Position numbers and translations under genes: made by a program. 64,000 bases of DNA, from assembly GCA_037179385.1 (NCBI GenBank), contig CM074193.1, positions 44,483,082 through 44,547,081 of the forward strand. Direction: 5' to 3'. This document shows, in pieces, positions 13,401 to 28,400 of this stretch. Source of the stretch: Holothuria scabra. Lineage: Eukaryota > Echinodermata > Holothuroidea > Aspidochirotida > Holothuriidae. The notes under the pieces were generated by a model. That model was not told the origin of the DNA. It worked only from the letters and a program-made list of their open reading frames with translations, and did no database searches. Numbering within the stretch: position 1 is the first letter of the stretch; each line of letters opens with the position of its first letter.

Positions 13401-16400
13401 GAACGACCTATTGTTACCAGAAAGATCAGAATCGAATTCGGATATGAGGATGCAAACGGCTCTAGTAAAACTTGTATAAGAATCGAATTGTTCGGATGCA
13501 ACTACACAGGTTCGTGGAACATAAAGAAGAAATATCTGCCGACTCAATAAATAAGCAAAAATAGGTTATAAGAATTAAATGCTGTTTGTTCTTGACAAAA
13601 TAACTGTTCATATATTAAGTGATTGTGTGTGTCAAACAGTTGTTAGAAAAGTAATTGACAAATTCATTTTGAATGACAATATATAAAAATCAAGTGGCCA
13701 TAGCAAATGAAAATGATATCTCAACTATCTGAGTAACTTTAATTTCTTGTTTAAACTGAACGATAAAATTACATCACACCAGTAATTTTTCATTTAGATT
13801 CAAGCAATAGGCTATCAACCGAATCCGTGTCCTCTGGGATTAATTGAATGAGTTATAGACTGCCTTCAGTATCGAAAATTCGCTTTCTTCGAATGTGTTT
13901 GTCGCTGATTGATGAGTTCTTCTTAGCCAAGTTAATATTTCTTTTACGTCGTCCATAACTTATCTCTCTCAGATAGCCAACAAAGTGGTATTTGCTTTTG
14001 AAAATTGTTTTGAATCTGGTTTTGATAATTGTTTTGAGTCAGCATGTGTGTTTGACCCATTCCGCTCAACATTTTGTTTGTCAGAAGTGGAAACATATTT
14101 TCTTTCAGAATCGGGAAACGTGTGCGGATCCTCGGGGAAGGAAATCATGGGGAGATGTTTTGGAGTAGTAGAGGCAAACGCACCTAACGTGTGTCGGGAT
14201 ATTTTCCAGGAAAACAGTTTTCCCGCCATTGTCAACTCGAAAAATCTTCAGGAAGCTATACGGGAATCATTCAAAGAACTGCAACTACCAAATTATTTAT
14301 TCTATCGCATAGGGATGACAAATGTGTGGGTCCAAGAAACAGGTGAACAAAAGTTTATTTGGGGGGACGGGACACCATTACTTTACCACAACATTTTTAA
14401 TGAAGACACCTTTTTTGAAGCTGAAAACGCTACCCACTGTGGTTTCATGGTTGCAGGAAATTTATTAAAATGGCAAATTCTAGAATGCAACACGCCGGAA
14501 ATTAATGCTGCAACACTTTGTCAATTCGGTGAGTTTTGTTTATCTTTTTTTGTAAGTTCACGCACATTGTACGTGTACCTTAAATCTGTTCATATAAATT
14601 GAAAAACGTTACATCACAAATACAGACTGAATTAAGTCCTTAACCGAATCAAGTCCTTATGCGGTTAATTTGGATTTCGTACATGATTTGCTATACGTTT
14701 TCTAAACCTAACTATAATTACTGGATTTATTTAAGCTTCGACGACTGAAAGAATGGAACGGAACAGTCCAACTTAAGCCAATTGGTTAGAAACTCACCCG
14801 GAAACTCTCATGTAATTAACTACTAACAAATTCAACTTGATAGTACACATCTTGTAATAAGAACAAGGAAGGAAATAAACTGAAATTGAAAACTGAGGTT
14901 AACAAATATTTTTATCTCCTACTGAGGCGCAGTTTCCCAATATTTCTATGCTGTGTGAGACAGTCTCATATAAATATTTTTTAACTTTAGATCTCAACGA
15001 ATGCCTCAAATGGAACAACGAATGTTCTGATGAATGCATCGATTTACCTGGAAGTTACATATGCATGTGTCCATCTGGAAAATATCTCGACACCACGACG
15101 AAAGCAAATTGCATTTGTGAGTCTTTAAAATCTTGCAGCCAAGGGGACCAATTGGGCAGAGCCTTCCATAGTTTTTACTCCCAAACATTATGTGATTAGA
15201 AAATTTGTTTGCCCCACGTTGTAAACACGTTTAAGTTCAAGTCTAAGTTTATGAAATTATATGCCACAATATTCAAAATTTTTATTCTAATGCGGCTTAC
15301 AAAACTGAGAAGTAGAAGCAAAAAGTCTAATTGATTTACCACCGAGCATCGAAGGCACAGGTAAAAAGGCGAGTATTTAATAAGAATTGGAAATGTTCCA
15401 GAGAGCGTGATGACGTAACTAGAGGGACAGCTCTTTCTAAAAGTAAGGACCTTAGACAGCGCGTGCCCACCAAATATGAATATGTATCAGGGAACAACCA
15501 GGCTGAGATTGGTGTCATATTTTTTTTTTCTTAAATGAGAATAAATTAGAATTATAGATAGTTACTTAGAGTTTTCTGTCCCAGTTTCCAACCTATTGGT
15601 TCACGTCGGGCCGACCACACCCCTTTTTCCAGTTGTGGACTCACTGGCTTTTCCCCTTATCCATTTCTTATGCGCAGCATCACCAGTGGCGTAGCTAGGA
15701 TTTTTTCCAGGGGGGGGGGCAAAGGTATGAAATTTCCCCAAAACTTTTCCCGGTCAATGTGTATGTATTTCATATAAAATATGCAAACTTACAAGTATAA
15801 CAACATTACCATGTCATTTTGTAATATTACCTGCATTTTAAAAAAAACATAGAGCAATCGGAAATAACAAAGTATATTATTTTGGTAAACAATATCTGGT
15901 TTATTTGTATGTATAACGCAGTGGCGTACGCAGGATTTCTCTGAAGGGGGAGGGGCATGTAGTATAGTCTAAGGGGAGGGGTGTCCGGAAATTTTTGACG
16001 TTTTCAAGGAGCCTAGATGCAAAATGATGCAAGATTTTCGACTTTGACAGGAACAGTGTTAAAAGTTGAATCGTGGTGGTTCATGAGGATAAAACAGAAA
16101 ATTTTGTGTCTTGACATGCATTTCCTTATGCCATTTATACTACCTTACGAAGAAAAACTTGTCATTAAATTTGCACACTTTTAGGAGTCAAATAAAAGAG
16201 CATTGATCGGTATTTGTGGTTTTTCTTGGCCACAAAATGTTATTTTGTCATAAAGATTATCTAAGCGGAGCGCCACCATTGGTTGGCGCGGAGCGTAGAG
16301 AAAATTTGGAAAAATCAGACCCCTTAGATGGCCGGAAATAGCATTTTCCAGGCTAATGCGAAGGATCTAGCCAGTCGCTTTCTTCTTTTGTCGTTTGCAA

Positions 16401-19400
16401 TAAAATGCTCACTTCAAAATATGTTCCCAAACTGCAAAGTGATCAGAGAGTTAAGAGCTAATTTTACCCCAAAAATGTAATTTTGCCCAAAACACCGAGC
16501 GAAGCGCCACCATTGGTTGGCGCAGGGCGTAAAGAAAATTTCGAAAGATCAGACCCCTCAGATGGTCAAAATAGCGTATTTATGCTTGCAAAGAGAATCT
16601 AAACATGTAGTCTTTTTTATCGATGCCACCAGTGGGAAACAGAGTCTACCTTTTTAGGTAAAATTGGAATTTGACAGGATTTGCCTAGATCTATTTGTAG
16701 GAATTAAAAAAAAGTTGGCATCACTGAAAGACCTTGCAGGGACAATCCTTCCCCTTTGAAAATTTTTGAAAAATTGGGTGCCCTTATAAGCAATCTGGTG
16801 CCACATATGCTATCTTTTGAAATATATCTGTGTTAATAAAGTTAGACTACGTATTTTTAAGAACAAAGAAAAAATGGCATCTGTGAGGGGGGCATGGCCC
16901 AATGGTTTCCCCCTTCGCACGCCACTAAGGAGGCCTAATAGTGGCTTGATCACACAGGATATCCTGTTAGAAAAGCAGTCTGTTAAGTGTAGAAGGCTAC
17001 AAGGTACTCATTGTCCATTTATTGTTACACTCAAAGTGAGCAGAAAACTATTTTCCCGAACTAGCTTGTAAGTCTCCAAGGATTAGGCTAAGTAACAAAA
17101 CCTAAGTGTGCCAACGAATCCCGTTGATTAACTTTAAGTTTATCGTTGGTCATGGATTGTTTCATCCCCATCCATCGTTATGTACACAGAGTAAAATCGT
17201 ACAGCTACTGCTGGCTCGTAGAAGAACATAACAACCTCGGGGGTCTACGGTAGTGACTTGTCAGTTTTCACATCCATTTACTGAATTCCCAAAGTATCAC
17301 CTGAATAACAGCTTCCTGTGCACTGAAATGCACTGATCATAACCCCCGTGCGTATACAAGCACAGGAGAACATTCAATCTGCTACGCGGCGAGGACATTT
17401 CTGTGGAAAGCGAATTGGGCCGGTTCGTGCGACACTGACGAAATCTGAGTTAATTTGTTGCATGAAATACGAATTATGTATTAGAAATGTCTCACAATTT
17501 CTTATAATAACAACAATTTTGAGAAATTTTGGTAATAATAAGAAGATTCATCAAATTTCCCCATTTTTATCAAATTTCCCTAAAAATTTTTCCAGGGGGG
17601 CAACTTGCCCCCCTCCCCCCCCCCCCCCCCCTGTAGCTACGCCACTGAGCATCACGCACAACAGCAAAAGGTTCCCTTTGTGGAGTCTTTGGTATGCAGT
17701 ATTGTGTAAAGCTTTACTACAAGTAGCAAGAACTTCGATTTCTGTGAGCAATGGGATCAAGTGCAACTCATTCAGGAAGCCTGAGGATGAGATAACCTGT
17801 TCTTATTAGCAACTAGTCTGGCAGCGTAATTTTGCGCACATGTTTGCTAAACATGTTTAGAAGCTATAAAACACTGAATGATTAGTGTTTAAAAGTGAAA
17901 TGTTATTTACAAAGCCATGCGTGCTAAGCATCTAAACGTGTTCCCAGAGTAGAGACATAAAATTAGTTAGAAAAAGGTTTACCTCCAGAACACCTTTTAG
18001 AGTGTAGAGAGTTTGAAGACTTCCATTTCATGTACATATTTTTTCCCCATGAAAAAAGTTTCGCTCTCTGGAAATTTTTTAAACCTTCAGTCATTGTCGT
18101 TGTTTCTTTTGAATGAAATGTCACATATTGGTGGCTCAGAAATAGGTGTCCAGTCAGTATCGTAGCCAGGATTGCGTCATGGGGGAGGGGGACATGAGGG
18201 AAAAGTCTAAGGGAAGAGAGAAAACCCGCAATTTTTGGTGCTTTTTGAATTGCAAGGTTGGTTCATGCGGGAGGGCGACGTTTCAGCCCCCCCCCCCCCC
18301 CAAAAAAACCATCCCATGGCTACGCCACTGTGTCCAGTTGATGTATTGGTGTGGGATCTGCCTACATAACATGTTGTTTTAGCTAGGTTCTTTAATTACT
18401 TCTACACATTTTTCTGTGACTAAGAACGAACTCGAGTAGCATTATAATAAAGTCGGCCATATTTATAGCCTTAGTCATTCTTTATCCTTATCTGAAGTAT
18501 GAAATTATTTGTTTTAGTATACAATCATCCATTATACATGAAACAACAGAATTGAAAACAATAAAGCTAGAGATGTCAAAATATTGCGGAATCACAACAG
18601 ACACGTACCAGACTGTTCGGATTCTCTTTTTTCACTAATGTTGTTTGACAATTGAGTTGTAATTTATTAACAATGTTGTGTTTATAGTCACCTTGCGATG
18701 CGTTTGTCTTGTCTTTTTGCGATAATTCATATAAACGTGGATTTTTGCGATCCCACTGGAACACTTATGACGAATCATTCAGCAGTGTGGTAGTCTTTGT
18801 TTTCACTTGAAAAACAACTTATTAAAGCAATCCATGATCTGTTCCACCACTGAGGAGATGGAACCAAAATTTTGTCTGTCAAAGCCTAACATGTCGATCC
18901 AAGTAAAACTGCATATCTACTAAAATCAAGATCATGTCGCATGAGGAGAAGCCAAATGCGATAAGATGCGATAAAATTTTGTTGAAGTACTTTACAATTT
19001 TCGCCCGCCTGTGACCGAGTGATATTTTATGTAACTTCATTGACGAGAAAGAACTGAAATTCTGAACGATCATGGGTAAATTGGGCCTTTTAACATTATA
19101 TATGTCCTCTTCATGGGCGTCAGCAGAAAAAAGTCAGGGGGGGCAAAATTTCTAGACGGGGGCAAAACCTCCGAGTCACCATGAATTGACATGAAACGTG
19201 CGAAAATTTCAGCCCAAAATGCCTTCCAGATCGCCGGAAATGGCATTTCTAAAGCCTATTTTTGGCATATAAACTTGGAAAACACGTTTTGTTCGGATTT
19301 TTGCTTTGATTTTTATACGTTTTATCAAATTCTTGATTTTCCAGGGGGGCAAGTGCCCCCCCTTGCCCTTATCTGCGGACGCCCATGGTCCTCTGCCTAG

Positions 19401-22400
19401 ATTGGCATGTTTATGATAACACATTATTCATGGTACCTGTTTCATTTACAGCCACATGTAGCCTCAGGGGTTCGCATGATATCGCTTGCGAAGATGCTGT
19501 ATGTCTACATTCGAATTCAGCAGCCGAATCATGGCCAGACGCGATTGAAACGTGCTGTTCAAGTCAGAACGCGTCACTATTGTCTTATACTACGTCATTG
19601 GTGTTAGCAAAACAGGTAAAAAATAACAGATCGAGACAGTGTAAGTGTTTGGTCTCACCGAACGACTCTTTGCCAAAGAATCCGGAGGGCTTAAAAAAAA
19701 GTATAAATAACTTTTGATAAAGCCAACAGAACAAACTTGAAAAATTGTATAAGCTCCGTTGCAACCGCAATCTTTCGGAGGTAGTGGTTTCATTTGATAT
19801 CTTGGGTGTTCATTTGTTTTTACCTTAACTCGAAAATACTGTCGAAATGTTTTTGTTAAACAGAGAGAAAAATTACTTGTCACCATTTGTTTTGCTGACA
19901 GGGGCGTGGATCTGTGTGGATCGCGGAGGCAAAAGCTTTTTCTAGTGAGCAGTCGAAACCTCAGATAGTGTCCGTGGCGGGACACGTCTATAAGCAGTCC
20001 ATCCACACAAACACACATACACACGAGCTATACACTCAAAAACAAACACATACACACTAACATTAACACGAGTATACACAAACATGCTAGTAGATAGATG
20101 ACGCATTAATTACATTACTATAATATTGTTACTACAGTATTGTTTTAAAAATGGGCTCAAATCGACATTTTATGGAAGTCCTGAAGTCATCTGAACACCA
20201 TAATGATACATTCTGTTTATTCTGCCTGTTGCTTTCTTTGAATCTGCCTAAATTATAAGAGGGCAAAAATATCTTTTCCCCCAATATTTTAATTCAGTGT
20301 ATAGCTGATTGATCCTGCCTCTAGGATCGACGCACATGTTTGTCGAGTTTTTATTATTTAGTAATTTTTTTATTTACTTATTTTCACAAACGTGACTATT
20401 TAGACGTTTGGTCTCACCGAAAGCTCTTAACTACAGAGTCGGGAGGACTTCAGAAAAAAAAAAAAAAAAAAAAAAAAGGGCTATTTTTGTGACGTAGAAC
20501 AAAAGAATAAACTTTTCGTACGTTCGAAAAAAAGAGAAAACTTTTCTTTTGTTTTAAAAGTTTTTTCGCACGTACGAAGCGTTCCAAAACTTTTGTCGAA
20601 CCTACGGAAATATTTTTGAACGTAGGAGAATCTTTGGACCTTTCGAAAGGTTTTCAATTTTTTATGAACGTGGAAACGATACGCTTCCGTAAAAGTCAAC
20701 TGAACAAATTCAATGTTAAAATTATATAAGTGCCATTGCAATCGCATCGATTCTTAATACATATCGAAAATTTTTGACATATCGATTGATTGTAACCAAC
20801 AATATTTATACTCAGAAGATATATTTTGCATTCATTTCAATTTATGTATACTAAACTTAAGTGGCCTAAGACGTTCAAGTCATTCTCTACAAAAGCATTT
20901 CGTTTATACTTTTTGTATGTAAGGTACCAACCAACACTTCCACACAAGGAATTTGGATAGCTGACCCCACTTCTGGGAGCGCCGTAGAACTATGCCCTGC
21001 TTACATGGTTACTGCAAACTCAACCACACAGCGTGAATGTCATCTGAAATTACCGTTTTATTGTGAAAAAGGTTTGCAGCAAATAGTCTGTCTTGTTAGT
21101 ATAAAAGTTTCTATTACATTTTTACCGTTTCTTCAAGGAACATTAACCATACTATTGAAATAGTAAGTATACGATACATTATGTGCTATAATTTTCTACC
21201 AGCATAACTTCAAAATAATTTTGTGCTTGCAGTAGGCTAAATGACAGATATATCACCAAAGGAAAAAAAATAATAACTTATGTCACAAGTATTCAAAATC
21301 AAGGTCAGAAGAAGTTGATATTTGATATTTTACAGTAGAAAGTAAATTGTGATATCCACTAGGTAACAGACTAAAAAAACTGCAAGCAATTAAATACTTT
21401 CATAAGTAACAAGCAATTTATTTTTTCTTCAATCGTGGCAATGGTTGTTAATTATGACGTTAGCATAATTGAGTTCGAAACTTCGACACCTAATTTGGAG
21501 TATCATTAGGATTAGAGCTATCATTATTTTATCACCTATGCTTGCAATGCTATTGTTATTGCTATGATCGTTTTATGCCTTTTTTTTTTCTTTTTTGTAT
21601 GAAAAGGGGGAAATAAAATAAAAATCTTAAACGTCAGCCCTGCCTTCTCGTTTTCTGACAGTTATCGCTTACAGAGAGACCTGTCTTCTCATGAAAATTC
21701 AGTAAAATTATGCTGAATTCTGGATGAAGTCGCAAAATACATTTGTCTTAACTTCTATTGCGAACTGATTCAATGCACGGTCGATAATGCGAACGTTTTC
21801 AATACACTGTTCTTGATGTGACATTATCGACAGTGTATCGAATCGGTTTGCCAACCGAAGTTACGACAAGGGTAATCTGTGAAATCATCCAATATCCGGC
21901 ATAGATTTAATTGCATTTTTAAGGGACGAAAGGTCATCTTCAAATTGTATTCATCTTTTCGTTCGTCCCTGCGTTCTTTCGTTCGTTCGTCGACTCATTC
22001 AAATGGAACTAATCAATTTTGAAAACTGGTTACAGAAGTGTATACATGGGCGAGGATATTAGGGACATCTGCACGAACGAACGCTTTAGCCAATCGGACA
22101 GGGTCACAAGGGGAGCTCAATGCTCCTACTGGAATCAAAGGGAGACCTTGGATGCAGAGTGATGTGACAGAATATTGATAGCCTTGTTGTAACAAGATGT
22201 GATTAAATTACATAAAATTTTTGCATGATGATGTCTCGAAATATTGAGGGATATTTGATATAGTACCCCTGTACTATATGGCAAAGTACCCCCTGCATTG
22301 TATGACAGGTCCAGTTTTTTAGAGTACTATACGATTATGTCTCAAGCTGCCCTCGAACTCATACGATTTAAACCTCTCCTCTCTACTTTTCCATGTTTAA

Positions 22401-25400
22401 TTTTCTGTTTGTATGATTGTAAAATGTTTTGGTTTCATTTTTTATTTTGATTTGTATGAACATTTTTTGTAATTTTTAATTCTTTGTTCAATTCCTTTTC
22501 TACCCCAGAATATCCGATAGTCATTATTCATGTACGCCCCCGGTATGGAAAATAAAGGGTACATGTCTTACTTGTGATGTTTTCATACTTATTTTACTGA
22601 TACAGATGTGCCGCAAACGTTTGATCTACTGTCTACCTGCAAAGCTGACACAAAAGAAAGAGTGAGGCACTGTTCAGTGGAAGCTGTGTACTATAATGAA
22701 GCTTATCTCACTTGGTACGGACTTCCACCATGGTTTCAAGAACAGACAACTTTACGTTTCCATCTGATAGTTGCGGAAGGCTTAAAAATAAGGTAAAATA
22801 AATTCATAGATATATTGTTTTACAAAAAAAAGAAACTATTTTCACGCCGTATTTTTATTATTTCTTCTTCATCGATGCAGTTAAGTAAAAGAAAGAATGA
22901 CAGAATCAAATGCATATTATACCGGGCAATCTTTATTAACTAGGGAAACATGAATATTTATCTCATAAAATCAGGATGATGTGGTATATCAGATTATCTT
23001 AGGGCTGGTTACTATTATTCCCTTTTGATTGAAAGGGTTCTAATTACTATATATTTTCTAAATAATCAGGTTTTGAACTGAATACAACAGTATTCATGGT
23101 ATATTTAGAGTAAAGAAATGAGAAGATGGGCCCCACAAATGGCCGACAAATCTAAGGATCATTCGATAAATCCGATTCGTGCATAACTTGCTTTAGAGTA
23201 TAATTTGGTGCGTGTGTATTCTACTTAAGGCAAGTTAATTAAAAAGACTTTTCTTTTTTATCGCATAGATTAACCTTCGTATACATGAATCTCCGTCAAC
23301 TAACGCAGACGGACTGTACCGATAGTGCCACGATCGTGCAGAACTTTGCGTCTACGCAATCGACGAGGGGAATATACTGCGGCTTAATCCAAAACTTTGA
23401 CGTTCAACTCGATTCTGACAATGTGACTGTTACATTGAACATTGGAAAATTGTCTGCAGACATGCCGGAAGCACTAGAAATGCATGCCTTCTTCAGAGGC
23501 TTAAGTAAGTATTAATACCTTCCCAGGACTTAGGTGTTGCCCAAGGATTTGCTTGACAGTGGAGTCAAGCACCTCGACGGGAAGGCATTTACCTGAAAAT
23601 CTGGGATCGAAAACGGTTTAATTCACTTCTTTTACGATAAAAGTTGAGAGTTTTGAGTTCCATGAAAGAAATGGGAAACAAATTGTTATGGAAAACCTTA
23701 AGAGTCTACTAGCTCATTTCAATAATATTTGGGTATGTAATTGAAACTTCCCTGTTCTTACTCGACGGAGTGACGTTATTCTTTGAATTCCTATCTTTTA
23801 TTTATTTTTTTTATTTTTATTTTCTTTTGTTCTATTTGTTTGTTTATTTTAATTTATTTTTTTTCATTATAATTTTTTTTCAGATCCCTGAGCAGTTTTT
23901 CAAGTGCTTTTGTTTGTTTCGTGCCATTTGGACTTTAATTTTCAAGATCTTAATTTTACAGTAGTCAAGAATATTATTTTTCGTCCGAACAGATTGTACT
24001 GAAGAAGACTGTGGTACTACTTGTCCAACCAAACCGTTTACGGACTCACAAGGATTCATACAAACGTACAACTACCCATCATTTTTACCTCAGTACTACT
24101 CTTGCGTTTGGGATATTATGGTTACCCCTGGCTCAGCCGTTTCCTTGGAAATAACTGATATTAACATCCCATGTGAGCCTCGATATCCTTTGGTCTTGGA
24201 GCTTTTCCAGAACAGTGATGGCGTCGTGAGCAAACGAAGCGAAATTTGTGGCACGGATGCAGGCATAATCTTGTCGGAAGGAAATCACGTGACCTTGACT
24301 CTCATTACTGGTCTTCAGCAAATTTCGAATGGATTCAAGGCAAAATATGTTGAAAAAGGTTGGTGGGTAAACTATTACACTTTATTCAGCTTAAATGACC
24401 CTAAACTTTATTGATTTGGTAACCTGCAAAATGATGCAATGATATGAAACAAAAGTGTAATTTTGGGGGTTTTTGGTATGTTTTTTACAATGCCCTGATG
24501 TTTTCTCCAATATGTTTATGGGGTAAAAAGGGTCATTTCACAGCGATCTGGATGGCACTTAAGGACAACCCATGGGCTGGTTCGGAGAAGAAGCATACTT
24601 GCCAACTCTATACCGAAGGGGATAAAATGTAGGCCTACCATATCACGCACATATGGTATCTAGCAGAAAGCCCAAGTACAACAGCATCACCTTACACTTG
24701 TTTAAGCTATTTTGTGATTCTGTGTACTTGTAGAATGATGAATTATTTGCCAGCAATAAGCATGTAATATTTTACTTCTATATGGTAATTCCTACAAAAC
24801 ATTTCATAACATAAAATGATAATATTTCTGCTAATGCATACAAAATACCATGAAATGTGTGCATCAAATGGCGTATTTTCATGTCCCTCGCAATCACTAA
24901 CAAGGTGAAAAGTCCCCCACCCCCACTCCTGCAGGATGGATTCATACCTTTGCTTTTGCCCCCGTTTGGTAAACGATTTTTAATTTTTAACAAATACTGA
25001 GATGTTAAGTTCTATATATTTCGTAATTAAATGTGTTTTGAAAGGAATGCACATGCAGAACTGGACACCTTGGCGCACTCTTAAAAAGACGATTAGGCCC
25101 TAAATATTTTGTGCACAATTTTTACCCCCCAATTTGTAAACATGTTTAGTTGTTTAACACGTGTATTTATTTCCTGAACATTTCGCTTTTGTATTCGTTT
25201 AATTGCTGAATTTTTGGTATTTAATAACTTAAATGCTAACAATTAACACATGTTTACAAAGTGGGTGAAAAAGTGTTTAATTGCTAAAGATGTTTTTAGG
25301 GTTTGTGTTTTGCACTAAAACATGTTTACAAAGTGTTAACAAAAAGTGTTTAGAAAATTTTAAATTCCTAAAAAACATCATATAAAGTGTACGGAAATTG

Positions 25401-28400
25401 CCTCACCTATAACTACATATAACTACATGTGACACGATGCGGTGCCAAAATATCATCAGAGCTCCGTATAATCATAGCAGAGTTGTCTCGTTTCACCATT
25501 GTTCATTCACTTTAGACACACCTGGATGTGGACTATCACATTCATCAGAAGAAGGCTGCTCTGATAACACTTGCACAGCGCCCTCAGCTTTCATTGCCAG
25601 CAAGAACTTTCCTTTGCCGTATGAAAACAATCTGGATTGCTCATGGACGATACGAACCTCTAAAGGAACCTTCATAGAAGTTAACTTTACAGTGTTCAAT
25701 GTCAGTTCAACGAATGGAGACTGCGAACAAGACTTTTTACAAATTGGCATACCTTCCTCAAACGTCAAACTTTGCAATGGAAATATCGACAGTTTTGGTT
25801 GGGTCTACAAAAGCGATAAAAATGAATTAATTATGCGACTGAAAACCAACTCAGATAATTTCTTAGGATCGTTTCTAGCTCTTTATCAGGAAAAACTCTT
25901 TCCGTATATCCCACCTGGTAATTGTAAGTATCACTTTCACTCTTCAGCTTTCAATTTTTATCTTAGAATGGGGAACTGAACAACCACTGGGACGCGAAAT
26001 TAAGCTTTTGCGGAAAATTTAAATTTCTCTACATGCAAATTTTAGGTAAATTTCCACAAGTTCAAGCCCAAGAACGTTTAAAAAATTAAGATGACGAGGA
26101 AGCAAGGGATCAAAATAAGTTTACCTAGTTGCAAAAGTTGAATGACTGGATAGATTTAATAGAATGGTTAGGGTCACATCAAATTTCTCATTCTAAGCAT
26201 TTCAATCGGTAAAATTTGTATCGGAATCCGATGTGTGACTCTCAAGATATGAGCAGGTAAAGTTGTCACATTTTCAACAAAAAGTGCAAGCCCATATGAC
26301 ATCATATCCATGATATCCTCACATTAATTGGACGTTCTTTTGTTTTTCTTCAAAGTTCACGACCTTTTTTCAGTCAACAGCCCCATATTATCACGCTGTG
26401 ATAGCATCAGTAGCATCAGATTTTTACCACTTTTGCATTCCCCATAGGCTGGTCCTATCCCTATTAACTTCAAGGTAAACATAACAGTCTAAAGAACAAA
26501 GAGAAACAAACCATTTCTTGTCAATGAGAGGAAGTGATATACCCCTTGCTGCCCTTAGGTTCACTTTGAAGTGATTTCATTTACTGATATATCCAGAAAT
26601 ACATGTTGGATTGGAATAACAGTTTCCCGAAACTGTGAAGGTTTATCTGGTTTCTCTTACACAAATGAAAATTAATCCTTTGCTTCAACTTCCCAATATC
26701 AAATTGAGAAAGGGGCAATAGGTAATGTCTGGGGGAAAAAATTTCGGGCACAGCGCGAAACCAACCCCAGATCACCAGTTCCTGGAGGTTGGGGTCAATG
26801 GGCAAAGCCCTGGAAGCTCTGAGGTTTTAGCATACCTCTGGATGAAAAATAAGTCTCTGGAGAGGATTTTACTTATTTTTTCGGTTAATCCATCATCTAA
26901 CTGACCTAACTTACAGGGTGCACAGAGGGGGGAGGGGGAAAATGCCCCTCCCGTAGCGCCGCAACTGGTTGTTAGACTCAACTTTTATGACGATTAAATC
27001 TAAAGCTTACGTTACATAATCTAACTTGGAACTATAATTACATCTAAATTGGAACTATAATTACATCTAAATTAAAACAAATGACATTTACTGCTAACAT
27101 TTTCCACAGCCACTACGTGCAATGGGACAACGATAAACAAGCGCTGCTTCCGGCTTTTCCAAACCCCCACAAAACTACATTGGTTAGAAGCTGCCGAACT
27201 TTGTAAGTCGTTTGGCAATGGAACATTTTTAGCCTCAATCAACGACCACGCTGAAATGAATGCTGTACAGCACTACCTTTTAGAAGAAGGCGATCCGGCT
27301 AAAGGAGTATACATAGGTAAGGTTAAAGTGGTTCGTTCTTTCGGACCCAAACTGTAATTATTGAAGTATAGTCCACGGCAATTTTCACTTGGCTCAGCTC
27401 TTTGATTGATATAGTTAAAAAATTGCGGAGTACTGAAGCTCATTTTACACAGCATTAACTGTAGTGAGAGTGTTTTGATTACACTTTGGAGTTTTGTATA
27501 CCTACCCTGAAGAAATAAACTGAAATTGTTTCTGGACGAGGATGAATCTTTGGACAGTTGAAGGAGGGGCTTAAGAAGGTGCGTTAGAAAAATTAGAATT
27601 GCTTGGGGTGAGAGATCAGTCCTTTAGCTTTTAACCGGTGTTTTTTATCCTTTGTAAAAGATCGATGGAGCAATGCATTTTCTTAAACAGTTAAAGAAGA
27701 AACTATAAAGATGTAATAACGTCTTGACCAAGACTATAGAGGTTGCTTGTGGGAACCTTTCCGAAAGTTAAATACTCTTAGTATTGTAGGGTGCTGGGTA
27801 AGCTGCCCTGTCTGAAAAAGTCTTGTTCAAGACGGTTAATGTTCAAGTGTTCTGATCAGGGAGCTGTTATTTGGACAGCTCCCTGTTTGGACGTTATAAA
27901 CTAAGGGCGCTTATCAGTTAGACTGTTTCTAGTTGATTTCTTTCATAGTATTGGCAGAAATTTGGGAAGACATGTAAACAGTAGTCTGCAGTACTCCGTG
28001 TGGATTTTGTCAACTGTCAACTACCACTATGGTCTTGGGCGAGTCTACTTCTAAAACCATAGTTGACACCGAAATTGCTGAAATTAGGCTCGGTTTTAAA
28101 AGAAGAGGAGTGGCAGAAGCGAAGTCTCTCTGGAAAATTTTCTTCTCCAAAAGTGTCAAGTCACCATCATTGATTTAATACATTTGCCCCACCCCATAAA
28201 ACCCTCACTACTGGAAAACATGTATATGCATATCAGACGAAACTCAGATGTATACTATGTATTTCGTGACGTTACGTCGACAGACAGCTGTTATTGGACT
28301 AAGCGTGTCCGATGGAAGCTGTCTATCGATGTCGTCTAGTATAATTTCTATTTCGTAATCCCATCTGATACCGATGTAGGCCTACTGCAACCCGCGTATG

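Larger units (their letters stand above)
15684..17647. mobile_element. hAT-type DNA element, non-autonomous (1,964 bp)
   Basis: Terminal inverted repeats are CAGTGGCGTAGCTAGG and CAGTGGCGTAGCTACA. A perfect 8-bp target duplication AGCATCAC lies at 15676-15683 and 17648-17655, the hAT-superfamily length. Long G and C runs sit just inside the ends. No transposase-like frame is visible. A second TIR pair (15919-16927) suggests nesting. Confidence 0.8.
15598..17700 (-). mobile_element. SINE copy split by a hAT insertion
   Basis: 15598-15683 and 17648-17700 are contiguous in the copy at 10510-10615. Here they are parted by the element at 15684-17647. Confidence 0.65.
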
